A stretch of DNA of 64,000 bases from Methylotenera oryzisoli_B (GCA_965613685.1 OZ277031.1:1616807-1680806); one strand, 5' to 3'. Counted from the first letter of the stretch, positions 43,668 through 54,243 are shown. The notes: generated by a model not told the origin, from the letters alone. Made by a program: numbers and translations.

Positions 43668-44213
43668 ATGGCAATCAAATCCACTATTTATAAAATCGAT
43701 CTGCAAGTCTCCGACATGGATCGCCATTATTACCAGCAACACAATTTAACGCTGGCCAAACACCCGTCCGAAACCGATGAGCGGGTCATGGTCAGGCTGC
43801 TGGCGTTTGCCCTTTACGCTAACGAGGCCTTGATTTTTGGTAAGGGCTTAAGTGACGAAGAGGAACCGGATTTATGGCAAAAAGACCTGACCGGTGCGAT
43901 AGATTTATGGATAGACGTGGGCTTGCCATCTGAACGCGACATACGCAAAGCGGCAGGGCGGTCAAAGCAAGTGGTGGTGGTGCTATACGGCGGGCGCGTG
44001 GCCGATATGTGGTGGGCCAGCAACAGCAAGGCCTTACTCAAAACCAACAACCTAACGGTGATTAATTTACCCGAAACCAAAGAGCTGGCCGCCATCGCTC
44101 AAAGAGGATTAAACATCAGCTGCACTCTTCAAGACGGTCAAATCATGCTAGGCCATGACGATGGCAGTTTGGATATCGTGCCGGTGATACTGAAGTCCGC
44201 TAGTAGCTACTAA
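43668..44213 (+). CDS. yaeQ: YaeQ-family protein
   Basis: A 181-residue protein with the YaeQ pattern MAIKSTIYKIDLQVSDMDRH, HPSETDERVMVRLL and VGLPSERDIRKA (PD-(D/E)XK-like fold). The role in bacteria is unsettled; it has been linked to transcription elongation suppression of rfaH loss. It is convergent with glmS, with 3 bp between the stops. Confidence 0.93.
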   Translation: MAIKSTIYKIDLQVSDMDRHYYQQHNLTLAKHPSETDERVMVRLLAFALYANEALIFGKGLSDEEEPDLWQKDLTGAIDLWIDVGLPSERDIRKAAGRSKQVVVVLYGGRVADMWWASNSKALLKTNNLTVINLPETKELAAIAQRGLNISCTLQDGQIMLGHDDGSLDIVPVILKSASSY

Positions 44214-44216
44214 ACG

Positions 44217-46046
44217 CTATTCGACGGTCACGCTCTTAGCCAGGTTTCTTGGTTTGTCGACGTCGGTGCCTTTTAACAAAGCCGCATGGTAGGCCAAAAT
44301 TTGCACGGGGATGGTGTGCAAAATAGGCGAGAGCAGGCCGACATGGCGCGGTGTGCGTATGACGTGCACCCCGGCAGATTCAACAAAATGGCTGTCGGCG
44401 TCGGCGAACACAAACAGTTCACCGCCTCGCGCGTGCACCTCTTGCATATTCGATTTTACTTTTTCTAGCAAATCGTCATTGGGTGCAATCACCACCACCG
44501 GCATGCTGCTGTCTACCAAGGCCAATGGACCGTGTTTGAGTTCACCGGCAGGGTAGGCCTCGGCATGGATATAGGAGATTTCCTTGAGCTTTAGCGCCCC
44601 CTCCAACGCGATGGGGTAATGTATGCCACGGCCTAAAAACAAAGCATGCTGTTTATCGGCAAAGCGTTTGGCCCATTCGCGAATCTGCGGCTCTAAATTT
44701 AAGGCGTGTTGCACGCTGCCGGCTAATTGGCGCAATGCGCTTAAATGGGTTTGCTCGGCTTGCCTATCGAGCAGACCGCGTTGCTTGGCTAAGGTGGCGG
44801 CCAAAGTAAAGAGGGCCACCAACTGCGTGGTGAAGGCTTTGGTGGAGGCCACGCCAATTTCCGCGCCGGCACGGGTATAAAAAACCAATTGCGATGCGCG
44901 TGGTATGGCACTTTCCTGCACGTTGCAAATGGCTAGCGTTAAATTTTGGCCTAAGGATTTGGCGTGCTTTAAGGCTTCCATGGTGTCCAGGGTTTCACCG
45001 GACTGGGAAATGGTCACGATCAACTGCTTGGGGTTAGGTACGGATACGCGGTAGCGGTATTCACTGGCAATTTCCACGTTGGTGGGCAATTTGGCCAAGC
45101 TCTCTAACCAATATTTAGCGGTCAATGCCGCGTAGTAACTGGTGCCGGCGGCCAAAATAAGTATGCTGTCGATCTGCTGAAAAACCGCTTCGGCCTGATC
45201 GCCAAACAAGGCAGCAGAGAATTGATTGTCGTCTATTAAGGCCTCTATGGTATCGGTCAGGGCGCGGGGTTGCTCGTGTATTTCTTTTTGCATGAAGTGC
45301 GCATAAGGGCCCAATTCCATGCTGGCCAGGGAGACGTCGCTTAAATGCACTTTACGTTGCACCGCTAGTCCATCGCGACCAAGTATGGCTACACCGTCTA
45401 GTCGTATATCCGCCACGTCACCGTCTTCCAAATAAATCACTTTGCGGGTAACGGATAACACCGCCGACACATCGGATGCGATGAAATTTTCACCCTCGCC
45501 CAAGCCTATTAACAACGGGCAACCTAAACGCGCGGTAATCATGTGCTCGGGTTCTTTTACCGATACCACGCTAATGGCAAACGCACCGGTGAGCTCGGCC
45601 ACGGCTTTTTGCGTAGCGGCTAACAAGCTTAAGCTTTGATGGTAATAATGAATTAAATGCGCGATTACTTCGGTGTCGGTTTGCGAGCTGAATTCGTAAC
45701 CCAAGGTTTTTAATCGAGCGCGCTGTTGATCGTGGTTTTCTATGATGCCGTTATGCACCACGGCAATTTGCTCTTTTGATACGTGCGGATGGGCATTGCT
45801 TTCTGTCACGCCACCGTGCGTGGCCCAGCGGGTATGGCCTATGCCGACGTGGCCAGTTATTTTTGTGGCTTCGGCTTTCTCGGTCATGGCAGCGACACGG
45901 CCAACGGCACGCACGCGCTCTATACCATGGCTATTTAGCACGGCTATACCGGCCGAATCGTAGCCGCGGTATTCAAGCCGACTTAAGCCTTCAATTAAGG
46001 TGGGTACGACGCTTCTGTTTGCTACTGCACCTACAATGCCACACAT
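44217..46046 (-). CDS. glmS: Glutamine-fructose-6-phosphate aminotransferase (isomerizing)
   Basis: A 609-residue enzyme that makes glucosamine-6-phosphate for cell wall synthesis. The N-terminal glutaminase has its nucleophile at Cys2 (MCGIVGAV). Two SIS domains follow (SQSGETLDTMEAL and GRGIHYPIALEG), and the C-terminus ends DVDKPRNLAKSVTVE. It is 9 bp downstream of glmU in one operon. Confidence 0.98.
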   Translation of the reverse strand: MCGIVGAVANRSVVPTLIEGLSRLEYRGYDSAGIAVLNSHGIERVRAVGRVAAMTEKAEATKITGHVGIGHTRWATHGGVTESNAHPHVSKEQIAVVHNGIIENHDQQRARLKTLGYEFSSQTDTEVIAHLIHYYHQSLSLLAATQKAVAELTGAFAISVVSVKEPEHMITARLGCPLLIGLGEGENFIASDVSAVLSVTRKVIYLEDGDVADIRLDGVAILGRDGLAVQRKVHLSDVSLASMELGPYAHFMQKEIHEQPRALTDTIEALIDDNQFSAALFGDQAEAVFQQIDSILILAAGTSYYAALTAKYWLESLAKLPTNVEIASEYRYRVSVPNPKQLIVTISQSGETLDTMEALKHAKSLGQNLTLAICNVQESAIPRASQLVFYTRAGAEIGVASTKAFTTQLVALFTLAATLAKQRGLLDRQAEQTHLSALRQLAGSVQHALNLEPQIREWAKRFADKQHALFLGRGIHYPIALEGALKLKEISYIHAEAYPAGELKHGPLALVDSSMPVVVIAPNDDLLEKVKSNMQEVHARGGELFVFADADSHFVESAGVHVIRTPRHVGLLSPILHTIPVQILAYHAALLKGTDVDKPRNLAKSVTVE

Positions 46047-46055
46047 GGGTTATCT

Positions 46056-47426
46056 CTACTTTTTAATTTTTACTGGGCGTTTCCAGCCCGCTATGGATTT
46101 TTGATCTTTGGCTCGACAAAAAGTCAGTTGGCCTGCCGGTGCGTCTTTGGTGATGGTGGAGCCGGCGGCGATGGTTGCGCCCTTGGCTAGGGTGACCGGG
46201 GCCACTAACTGCGTGTCGGATCCGATGAACACGTCGTCTTCTATGACGGTTCTAAATTTGTTGGCGCCGTCGTAATTGCAGGTAATGGTACCAGCGCCCA
46301 CGTTAACATTTTTACCCACGGTGGCATCGCCCACGTAGCTTAGGTGATTAATTTTGCTGGCGCTGTCTACTTGCGCATTTTTCAATTCAACAAAGTTACC
46401 AACATGGGTATGATCGGCCAAGGTAGTGCCCGGTCTAATGCGGGCAAACGGACCTAGGCGAGCTTCTTCGCCTATTTGCGCGTCGTCTATATGGGTGAAG
46501 GCAGCAATCTGAGTGCCGGCGGCAATCACGGCGTTTTTAATCACGCAATTAGGTGCTATTTTTACCCTATCACCCAACACCACCTGACCTTCAAACAGGC
46601 AATTGACATCAATTTGCACGTCGCGACCGCATTGCAGATCGCCGCGCACGTCGATGCGATTGGGGTCTTTCAGGGTCACGCCTTGCTGTAATAATTGCTC
46701 CGCATAACGCTGTTGGTATACCCGCTCTATCTGCGCTAAATCACTTTTAGCGTTGATGCCGGTTACCGACCATTCGTCCGCAGTGATTTCTGCTACGACA
46801 GCCACGCCTTGTTTAACTGCCATGGCGACGATATCGGTTAAGTAGTATTCGCCCTGGGCATTGTTGTTGCTAAGTTTGGCCAGCCACTGCACCAATAGTT
46901 TATTGGGCATGGCCATCATGCCGGTGTTCACTTCTTTGATTTGACGCTGCGCTTCAGTGGCATCTTTATGCTCCACAATGGCCGCAACGTGTGCCTTGCC
47001 ATCTCTGACTATGCGGCCATAACCGCTTGGATCGGCTTTGATGAAGGATAGGATGGCCAAGTTATCCGCGGCCTTAGTAATTAATTTCTCACAATCGGGG
47101 CTGGCGACCAAGGGGACATCGCCCAATAAAATTAGCGTGGTGGCCCTCTCTTCAAGGTGCGGCAGCGCTTGTTGCACGGCATGGCCGGTGCCTAATTGCT
47201 CAGCCTGCTTAACCCATACTATGGGTTCACCTTCAAACTGTGCTTTGACTGTCTCACCACCGTAGCCGTAGACCACAATAATTTTGCTCGGCTGCAATGC
47301 TTTAGCCGCCGCCAAGACGTGGCCTAATATTGGCTTTGCGCCCACTTCATGCAAGACTTTGGGTAGATCGGAATGCATGCGCGTGCCTTTGCCGGCAGCG
47401 AGTATGACTATATTTAGATTAGGCAT
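46056..47426 (-). CDS. glmU: Bifunctional GlcNAc-1-P uridyltransferase/GlcN-1-P acetyltransferase
   Basis: A 456-residue enzyme of UDP-GlcNAc synthesis. The N-terminal nucleotidyltransferase has LAAGKGTRMHSDLPKVLH; the C-terminal left-handed beta-helix carries hexapeptide repeats and the acetyltransferase residues NHLSYVGDA. Follows the ATP synthase terminator and precedes glmS. Confidence 0.98.
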   Translation of the reverse strand: MPNLNIVILAAGKGTRMHSDLPKVLHEVGAKPILGHVLAAAKALQPSKIIVVYGYGGETVKAQFEGEPIVWVKQAEQLGTGHAVQQALPHLEERATTLILLGDVPLVASPDCEKLITKAADNLAILSFIKADPSGYGRIVRDGKAHVAAIVEHKDATEAQRQIKEVNTGMMAMPNKLLVQWLAKLSNNNAQGEYYLTDIVAMAVKQGVAVVAEITADEWSVTGINAKSDLAQIERVYQQRYAEQLLQQGVTLKDPNRIDVRGDLQCGRDVQIDVNCLFEGQVVLGDRVKIAPNCVIKNAVIAAGTQIAAFTHIDDAQIGEEARLGPFARIRPGTTLADHTHVGNFVELKNAQVDSASKINHLSYVGDATVGKNVNVGAGTITCNYDGANKFRTVIEDDVFIGSDTQLVAPVTLAKGATIAAGSTITKDAPAGQLTFCRAKDQKSIAGWKRPVKIKK

Positions 47427-47476
47427 TTTTGAAGTTGAGGCTTAACTGCCGTTATTTTTTATAAGCAAAGTATAAC

Positions 47477-47504
47477 AAAAAAGGCAGCCTAAGCTGCCTT
47501 TTTT
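47477..47504 (-). terminator. Terminator after the ATP synthase operon
   Basis: AAAAAAGGCAGC, CTAA loop, GCTGCCTTTTTT, symmetric, between atpC and glmU. Confidence 0.88.
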
Positions 47505-47528
47505 GTGGTTAGTGCAGACGCCTAACAA

Positions 47529-47954
47529 CTAGTGTGTTGTTTTGCGTAAGCGCTCTATGGCTTGAATTTGCGCAACGGCCTCAGACAATTCTGCCTGTGC
47601 TTTTGCGTAATCCATATCCGAACTACGGTTTTTCATCGCTTCTTCCGCTGCTGCTTTAGCCGCAATGGCTTTGGCTTCATCTAGATCGTGGCCACGTACC
47701 GCTGTATCAGCTAGTACGGTGATTAAACCCGGTTGCACTTCTAATAAACCGCCGGATAGAAAGATCAGGGTTTCTTCAGCGCTATCTGCGGTTTTAATGC
47801 GCAAGGCCCCCGGTTTAATGCTGGTTACCATGGGCGCGTGATTTGGGTAGATACCCACTTCACCCGCACTGGCTGGCACCACAATAAACTCAGCCTCACC
47901 AGCAAAAATGCTCGCTTCTGCACTGACTACATCGATATGAACAGTATTTGCCAT
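47529..47954 (-). CDS. atpC: F1F0 ATP synthase subunit epsilon
   Basis: A 141-residue subunit with an N-terminal beta-sandwich (VVPASAGEVGIYPNHAPMVT) and a C-terminal two-helix domain. It couples rotation and can inhibit ATP hydrolysis. Last gene of the atp operon, 47 bp after atpD. Confidence 0.96.
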   Translation of the reverse strand: MANTVHIDVVSAEASIFAGEAEFIVVPASAGEVGIYPNHAPMVTSIKPGALRIKTADSAEETLIFLSGGLLEVQPGLITVLADTAVRGHDLDEAKAIAAKAAAEEAMKNRSSDMDYAKAQAELSEAVAQIQAIERLRKTTH

Positions 47955-48001
47955 CTTTTTTCCTTAACCATTAACTAAATATAAAGTCTAACGACCGTCA
48001 A

Positions 48002-49429
48002 TTAGTTAAGTGTTTTTGCTTTTTCTACTGCCTCTTCAATGCCGCCTACCATGTAGAAAGCTTGCTCAGGTAGGTGATCGTACTCACCGGCCACAATCGC
48101 TTTAAAGCCCTTGATGGTTTCTTTTAATGGCACGTATTTACCAGGTGCGCCAGTAAACACTTCAGCAACGTGGAATGGTTGTGATAAGAAACGTTGGATT
48201 TTACGTGCACGACCAACAGCCAGTTTATCTTCTGGTGACAACTCGTCCATACCCAAAATCGCAATGATGTCGCGTAATTCTTTATAGCGTTGCAATGTTT
48301 GTTGTACGCTACGCGCTACGTTGTAGTGCTCTTCACCGACGACCAATGGGTCTAACTGACGTGAAGTTGAATCCAATGGATCCACCGCTGGGTAAATACC
48401 CAATGAAGCAATATCACGTGACAACACAACGGTTGAGTCCAAATGTTGGAAAGTGGTTGCTGGTGATGGGTCAGTCAAGTCATCGGCAGGCACGTAAACC
48501 GCTTGGATAGAGGTAATAGAACCTGTTTTAGTTGAGGTAATACGCTCTTGTAAGCGGCCCATTTCATCGGCCAAGGTTGGTTGGTAACCCACGGCTGAAG
48601 GCATACGGCCTAACAAAGCAGACACTTCGGTACCGGCCAAGGTATAACGGTAGATGTTGTCAACGAAGAACAACACATCGCGACCTTCATCACGGAATTT
48701 TTCCGCCATGGTTAGGCCAGATAAGGCCACGCGTAAACGGTTGCCTGGTGGCTCGTTCATTTGACCGAACACCATGGCTACTTTAGATTCTTTCATGTCG
48801 TCTAGTTTAATCACGCCTGCTTCTGCCATCTCGTGGTAGAAGTCGTTACCTTCACGAGTACGCTCACCCACACCGGCAAACACAGATAAACCAGAGTGCT
48901 GTTTAGCAATGTTGTTAATCAATTCCAACATGTTCACTGTTTTGCCCACACCGGCACCACCGAACAGACCCACTTTACCGCCTTTAGCAAACGGGCAAAC
49001 CAAGTCAATCACTTTAATGCCTGTTTCTAGCAAGTCTACTGAAGGAGAAAGTTCTTCAAAGCTTGGTGCTTTTTGATGGATAGAACGACGCTCATCGCAA
49101 TCAATTGGTCCCGCTTCATCGATAGGACGGCCTAGCACGTCCATGATGCGGCCCAAAGTACCCACGCCTACTGGCACAGTAATTTGGTCACCGGTTGATT
49201 TAAAAGCTGTACCACGTGCAAGACCATCAGAAGAGCCCATGGCAATGGTGCGGACAATGCCATCACCTAATTGCTGTTGCACTTCTAATGTCAAGCCTGC
49301 TTCCGCTTGGCTTGATGCATCGTCGATGATCAATGCTTCAAACACTTTTGGCATTTGATCACGTGGAAACTCAACGTCAACCACCGCACCAATACATTGC
49401 ACTACTTTACCAATTTTCGCTGTACTCAT
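48002..49429 (-). CDS. atpD: F1F0 ATP synthase subunit beta
   Basis: A 475-residue catalytic subunit. Walker A GGAGVGKTVNMLE, GERTREGNDFY and the catalytic Glu in that loop, and the DELSEED-like DELSPED near the C-terminus are present. Confidence 0.99.
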   Translation of the reverse strand: MSTAKIGKVVQCIGAVVDVEFPRDQMPKVFEALIIDDASSQAEAGLTLEVQQQLGDGIVRTIAMGSSDGLARGTAFKSTGDQITVPVGVGTLGRIMDVLGRPIDEAGPIDCDERRSIHQKAPSFEELSPSVDLLETGIKVIDLVCPFAKGGKVGLFGGAGVGKTVNMLELINNIAKQHSGLSVFAGVGERTREGNDFYHEMAEAGVIKLDDMKESKVAMVFGQMNEPPGNRLRVALSGLTMAEKFRDEGRDVLFFVDNIYRYTLAGTEVSALLGRMPSAVGYQPTLADEMGRLQERITSTKTGSITSIQAVYVPADDLTDPSPATTFQHLDSTVVLSRDIASLGIYPAVDPLDSTSRQLDPLVVGEEHYNVARSVQQTLQRYKELRDIIAILGMDELSPEDKLAVGRARKIQRFLSQPFHVAEVFTGAPGKYVPLKETIKGFKAIVAGEYDHLPEQAFYMVGGIEEAVEKAKTLN

Positions 49430-49482
49430 TTTTATATCCTATTCAAGCTTATCTGTTGAATTGTAATTAAATTCTTAAAAAA

Positions 49483-50349
49483 TTATGAAACTGCAGCTGC
49501 ACCACCAACGATTTCAGAAATCTCTTTGGTAATGGCCGCTTGACGTGCTTTGTTGTATACCAATTTCAAGTCACCAATCACTTCTTTTGCATTATCCGAA
49601 GCCGACTTCATCGCCACCATACGTGATGACTGTTCGGATGCCATGTTTTCCGCAACGGCGTTGTAAACCAATGATTCAACGTAACGCATCATTAATTGAT
49701 CCACCACCGGCTTTGCTTCTGGCTCATAGATGTAATCCCAATGGCCTTTAGGGCTACCAAGCTGCTCACCGCTTAATGGTAACAATTGTTCCATGACCGG
49801 CTCTTGCTTCATGGTATTAATGAACTTGGTGTAGCTGATGTAAAGCTGATCAATTTCACCGGCTTCGTATGCATCCAACATGACCTTAATGGTACCGATC
49901 AATGTTTCTAAATGCGGCACGTCACCCAAACCTGTTATGTGCGATTTAACATTCGCACCAACACGGTTCATGAAACCAAATCCTTTGTTGCCAATCGCAC
50001 TGACCGATATGGCCTTACCGTCTGCTTCCCAGCTTTTCATTTGGTTAACCGACAAACGCAGCATGTTGGTGTTTAAGCCACCACACAAACCTTTATCTGA
50101 ACTGATAACAATCAGGCCTATGTTTTTAACCACATCACGCTTAACTAAGTAAGGGTGTTTGTACTCTGGATTTGCAAACGATAAATGCGCAGCTACGTTA
50201 CGAATTTTTTCGGCATACGGACGGCTAGCGCGCATTCTGTCCTGCGCTTTACGCATTTTAGAAGCGGCCACCATTTCCATCGCCTTGGTGATCTTACGTG
50301 TATTTTCTACACTTTTGATCTTAGTTCTAATCTCTTTACTACCAGCCAT
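49483..50349 (-). CDS. atpG: F1F0 ATP synthase subunit gamma
   Basis: A 288-residue central stalk protein with the conserved N-terminus EIRTKIKSVENTRKITKAME, the internal SDKGLCGGLN, and the C-terminal YNKARQAAITKEISEIVGGA. Confidence 0.98.
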   Translation of the reverse strand: MAGSKEIRTKIKSVENTRKITKAMEMVAASKMRKAQDRMRASRPYAEKIRNVAAHLSFANPEYKHPYLVKRDVVKNIGLIVISSDKGLCGGLNTNMLRLSVNQMKSWEADGKAISVSAIGNKGFGFMNRVGANVKSHITGLGDVPHLETLIGTIKVMLDAYEAGEIDQLYISYTKFINTMKQEPVMEQLLPLSGEQLGSPKGHWDYIYEPEAKPVVDQLMMRYVESLVYNAVAENMASEQSSRMVAMKSASDNAKEVIGDLKLVYNKARQAAITKEISEIVGGAAAVS

Positions 50350-50371
50350 TTTTAGTCCTAATAGTTAGGTA

Positions 50372-51913
50372 TTAGTATGCATTGGTTGCTTTGAAGTCCT
50401 GAATTGCGGCTTCAACAGCTTTTTCGTTATCACCGGCTAAGTCTTTGCTGGATTCAATACCGGCCATCAATTTGGCGTATTTAGAAGCCATAAAGCCGTG
50501 CAATGCATTTTCAAAGGCCAATACTTTATTGGTAGGCACGTCATCAAAATAGCCTTTGTTGGCGGCTAATAGGGTGATGGCCATATTAGATACGCTTAAT
50601 GGGGCATATTGAGCTTGCTTCATCAACTCAGTAAACATACGACCGCGATCCAATTGTTTACGTGTCGCTTCATCCAAATCGGAAGCGAACTGGGCAAACG
50701 CAGCCAATTCACGGTATTGAGCTAGCGCTAAACGCACGCCGCCACCTAGTTTTTTGATGACTTTAGTTTGCGCTGCACCACCCACGCGAGACACTGAAAT
50801 ACCAGCGTTGATCGCAGGACGAATACCGGCGTTGAACAAGTCGGTTTCCAAGAAGATTTGACCATCGGTAATCGAGATCACGTTAGTTGGAACGAAAGCT
50901 GACACGTCACCGGCTGCCGTTTCAATAACTGGCAATGCGGTTAATGAGCCTGTTTTGCCTTTAACGGCACCGTTAGTGAATTTCTCTACGTACTCTTCGT
51001 TAACACGAGCAGCGCGCTCTAATAAACGTGAGTGAATGTAGAACACGTCACCTGGGTAAGCTTCACGACCTGGTGGACGACGTAATAACAAGGAAATTTG
51101 ACGGTAAGCAATCGCTTGTTTAGTCAAATCATCGTAAACGATTAATGCATCTTCACCACGATCACGGAAATACTCGCCCATGGTACAACCGGCGTAAGGT
51201 GCTAAGAATTGTAATGCGGCTGAGTCAGACGCTGCGGCCGCTACCACTATGGTGTAAGCCATGGCACCGTTTTCTTCTAATTTACGCACCACGTTAGCAA
51301 TGGTGGAGGCTTTCTGACCAATCGCCACGTAGATACAGGTCATGTTTTGACCTTTTTGATTGATGATGGCATCAATCGCTACTGCCGTTTTACCTGTTTG
51401 ACGGTCACCAATAATCAATTCACGTTGACCACGGCCAACTGGCACCATGGAGTCCACGGATTTAAGACCGGTTTGCACGGGTTGTGAAACCGATTTACGG
51501 GCAATCACACCTGGGGCCACTTTTTCAATTTTGTCCGTCATTTTTGCATTGACTGGACCTTTACCATCGATAGGCTGACCTAATGCATTCACTACACGGC
51601 CGATTAATTCAGGGCCGACTGGCACTTCTAAAATACGGCCGGTACATTTACAAATGTCACCTTCGGTAATGTGTTCGTAGTCACCTAAAACCACGGCACC
51701 CACTGAGTCACGCTCTAGGTTTAGCGCTAGACCAAAGGTGTTGCCTGGGAATTCGATCATCTCGCCGGCCATCACGTTGGATAGGCCGTGAATGCGAACA
51801 ATACCGTCGGTTACTGAAATGACGGTACCTTGTGTACGGGCTTCAGCTGAAGTAGAAAAATTTTCTAATCTGCTTTTAATCAGCTCACTGATTTCTGATG
51901 TAGATAACTGCAT
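50372..51913 (-). CDS. atpA: F1F0 ATP synthase subunit alpha
   Basis: A 513-residue regulatory nucleotide-binding subunit. Walker A GDRQTGKTAVAID, then RGEDALIVYDDLTKQ and SVSRVGGAAQTK. Normal length. Confidence 0.99.
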   Translation of the reverse strand: MQLSTSEISELIKSRLENFSTSAEARTQGTVISVTDGIVRIHGLSNVMAGEMIEFPGNTFGLALNLERDSVGAVVLGDYEHITEGDICKCTGRILEVPVGPELIGRVVNALGQPIDGKGPVNAKMTDKIEKVAPGVIARKSVSQPVQTGLKSVDSMVPVGRGQRELIIGDRQTGKTAVAIDAIINQKGQNMTCIYVAIGQKASTIANVVRKLEENGAMAYTIVVAAAASDSAALQFLAPYAGCTMGEYFRDRGEDALIVYDDLTKQAIAYRQISLLLRRPPGREAYPGDVFYIHSRLLERAARVNEEYVEKFTNGAVKGKTGSLTALPVIETAAGDVSAFVPTNVISITDGQIFLETDLFNAGIRPAINAGISVSRVGGAAQTKVIKKLGGGVRLALAQYRELAAFAQFASDLDEATRKQLDRGRMFTELMKQAQYAPLSVSNMAITLLAANKGYFDDVPTNKVLAFENALHGFMASKYAKLMAGIESSKDLAGDNEKAVEAAIQDFKATNAY

Positions 51914-51954
51914 TGTGGCTCCTAATGTATTCTTTGCCTAAAATGTTCTGTCGC

Positions 51955-52491
51955 TTATGCTGAAAGGGTATAAGCTAAATTTTGTAACTGATTTTTGACG
52001 GATGCGTCTATCACGGTATCGCCAACAATAATTTTAATGCCGCCTATGAGTTCTGAATCCACTGAAACATTGGCTTCTATTTTTTTACCAAACTTCACTT
52101 CTAAACGTTTTACTAAATCTTTTACTTCTGCCGCACTGGGTTTGGACGCGGCAATAATTTGCGCTTCCAAGCTGCCCTCATCCAAGGCTTTGAGTTCTTC
52201 GAAAGCATAGCTAATTGCCGGCAATACAGACAGGCGGCGGTATTCCACCAACACCTTGATTAAGTTTTGACCGTATTCATTTAGATTATCGCCACACACT
52301 TTTAGGAATGCGGCCTGCAATTCGCTGCTGACTACTTTTGGATCTTGTATGTAGGCTTGCATTTGCGCGTCATTAGCGACGGCCGCTGCAAAACCTAACA
52401 TTTCAGACCATTTAGCCAAGGCCTTTTGCTGCTTAGCAAGATTGAATGCGGCAACCGCGTAAGGCCTTGCAATGGTTGATATCTCAGCCAT
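51955..52491 (-). CDS. atpH: F1F0 ATP synthase subunit delta
   Basis: A 178-residue peripheral stalk protein that joins F1 to subunit b (ARPYAVAAFNLAK at the start, ELIGGIKIIVGDTVIDASVK at the end). 2 bp after atpF. Confidence 0.96.
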   Translation of the reverse strand: MAEISTIARPYAVAAFNLAKQQKALAKWSEMLGFAAAVANDAQMQAYIQDPKVVSSELQAAFLKVCGDNLNEYGQNLIKVLVEYRRLSVLPAISYAFEELKALDEGSLEAQIIAASKPSAAEVKDLVKRLEVKFGKKIEANVSVDSELIGGIKIIVGDTVIDASVKNQLQNLAYTLSA

Positions 52492-52493
52492 GC

Positions 52494-52964
52494 TTATAGC
52501 TCCGCAGCCAATTTAGCCAACATGTCGCTGTGTGCACTTGCGTTGATTTCTTTACGCAATATTTTTTCAGCACCGGCAACAGCCAAGCTAGACACTTGCG
52601 AACGTAGGCCTTCTTTAGCACGATTGATCTCTTGCTCAATTTCAGCTTTTGCACCAGCAATGATGCGATCGCCTTCTGCCTTAGCCACGCCTTTTGCGTC
52701 TTCAACGATTTGTGAACCACGTTTTTCAGCTTGACCTATGATTTCGCTGGCTTTTTGTTTGGCTTCATTCAAAGTGATTTCAGATTTTTTTGCAGCCACT
52801 TCTAAGGCATTTCTACCTTCAGAAGCCGCAGCCAAACCATCAGCAATTTCCTTTTGGCGCGTTTCAATGGCTGATAACAGCGGCGGCCAAACGAACTTCA
52901 CTGTGAACCAAATCAACACAGCAAATGCAATGGCTTGTGCGATAAGTGTAAAGTTAATATTCAT
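52494..52964 (-). CDS. atpF: F1F0 ATP synthase subunit b
   Basis: A 156-residue protein with an N-terminal membrane helix (INFTLIAQAIAFAVLIWF) and a long charged coiled coil, forming the outer stalk. Confidence 0.97.
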   Translation of the reverse strand: MNINFTLIAQAIAFAVLIWFTVKFVWPPLLSAIETRQKEIADGLAAASEGRNALEVAAKKSEITLNEAKQKASEIIGQAEKRGSQIVEDAKGVAKAEGDRIIAGAKAEIEQEINRAKEGLRSQVSSLAVAGAEKILRKEINASAHSDMLAKLAAEL

Positions 52965-53038
52965 TACTTACTCCAATATTTAAGTCGTTTAATTTGCGCC
53001 AGGCATGAGGCTGCCTGCCGCCAAATTATTTAGGCTAA

Positions 53039-53305
53039 TTACTTAGCAACTACGCTTAATAATGGGTTCGCGAATGCAAACATCATGGCTAGACCTACGC
53101 CGATAATGAAAGAAGCATCGATCAAACCTAGAAGCAAGAATACTTTACCTTGCAATTGTGGAATCATTTCTGGTTGACGAGCAGCGCCTTCTAGAAAGCT
53201 AGCACACATAATACCAATACCGATACAAGCACCAGCAGCGCCTAAACCAATAATTAAACCAATACCAACGCCTGTGTAGGCTTGAATCATTGCTAAAGAA
53301 TCCAT
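53039..53305 (-). CDS. atpE: F1F0 ATP synthase subunit c
   Basis: An 88-residue hairpin of two membrane helices. The loop ARQPEMIP and the ion-carrying Asp63 in LLGLIDASFIIGVG show a proton-type ring; the Glu and polar set of sodium enzymes is not seen. Confidence 0.97.
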   Translation of the reverse strand: MDSLAMIQAYTGVGIGLIIGLGAAGACIGIGIMCASFLEGAARQPEMIPQLQGKVFLLLGLIDASFIIGVGLAMMFAFANPLLSVVAK

Positions 53306-53375
53306 TTTATTACCCTCTCTAAAATTAAACTTACAACTAAAAACTACTTATTAAAAATAACACTACTTAAAAAAA

Positions 53376-54209
53376 CTAATGCGATTCATGCGCCATGGCT
53401 AAGTAAACGACCGTTAACATCATGAATATGAAGGCTTGCAATGCCACGATTAAGATGTGGAATATAGACCAGCCGGCGCCTAAAATAGCACCGAATATGG
53501 TGCCGGATACACCGGTAGCCGCCCATAAGCCTAATAGCAAGAAAATAACCTCACCCGCGTACATATTACCGAACAGTCGCAATGAATGGGACAACGGTTT
53601 AGACACATACTCGATTAAGTTGAATAAGAAGTTAGCTGGCCAAACCCAGATTTTGCTACCAAACGGCGCACAGAATATTTCGTGCACAAAACCGCCTAAA
53701 CCCTTCACTTTAACCGAGAAGAATATCATTAATATCCAAACCGAAAGGGCTAGCGCAAATGTAGTGTTGATGTCTGAAGTTGGAACGGCGCGCCATTTAG
53801 CGTGCTCGCCACCAAAGAAGGCCACGATGCTGGCAACCCAATCCACCGGCAAGAAGTCCATGGAGTTCATGGCAAACACCCATAAAAATACCGTTAGAGC
53901 GGTTGGGGCAATAAAGCTATGACGGTTACCGTGGAATATGTTTTTGACTTGATCGTCTACGAAATTGAAAATCAGTTCAACAAAGGCTTGGCCTTTGCTA
54001 GGCACGCCGGCCGTTGCTTTGCGCGCCACCAACCAGATCAAACCCATGACAATTAAACCCAATGCCACCGACATCACGAAGGTGTCTACGTGCAAAGTCC
54101 AAAAGCCAGCACCTTCACTCACGGGGTGCGCGTTAAAACTTAAATGGTGCTCTATGTATCCTGATGGGGTAAGTCCGTGTTCTGCACTGTTTGCGTGTTC
54201 TGTAGCCAT
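53376..54209 (-). CDS. atpB: F1F0 ATP synthase subunit a
   Basis: A 277-residue channel subunit with five to six membrane helices. The essential Arg lies in SHSLRLFGNMYAGEV; the C-terminal helix is ALQAFIFMMLTVVYLAMA. Confidence 0.98.
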   Translation of the reverse strand: MATEHANSAEHGLTPSGYIEHHLSFNAHPVSEGAGFWTLHVDTFVMSVALGLIVMGLIWLVARKATAGVPSKGQAFVELIFNFVDDQVKNIFHGNRHSFIAPTALTVFLWVFAMNSMDFLPVDWVASIVAFFGGEHAKWRAVPTSDINTTFALALSVWILMIFFSVKVKGLGGFVHEIFCAPFGSKIWVWPANFLFNLIEYVSKPLSHSLRLFGNMYAGEVIFLLLGLWAATGVSGTIFGAILGAGWSIFHILIVALQAFIFMMLTVVYLAMAHESH

Positions 54210-54243
54210 AATCCGATATTTACTTTAACTAAATGGGTTTAAA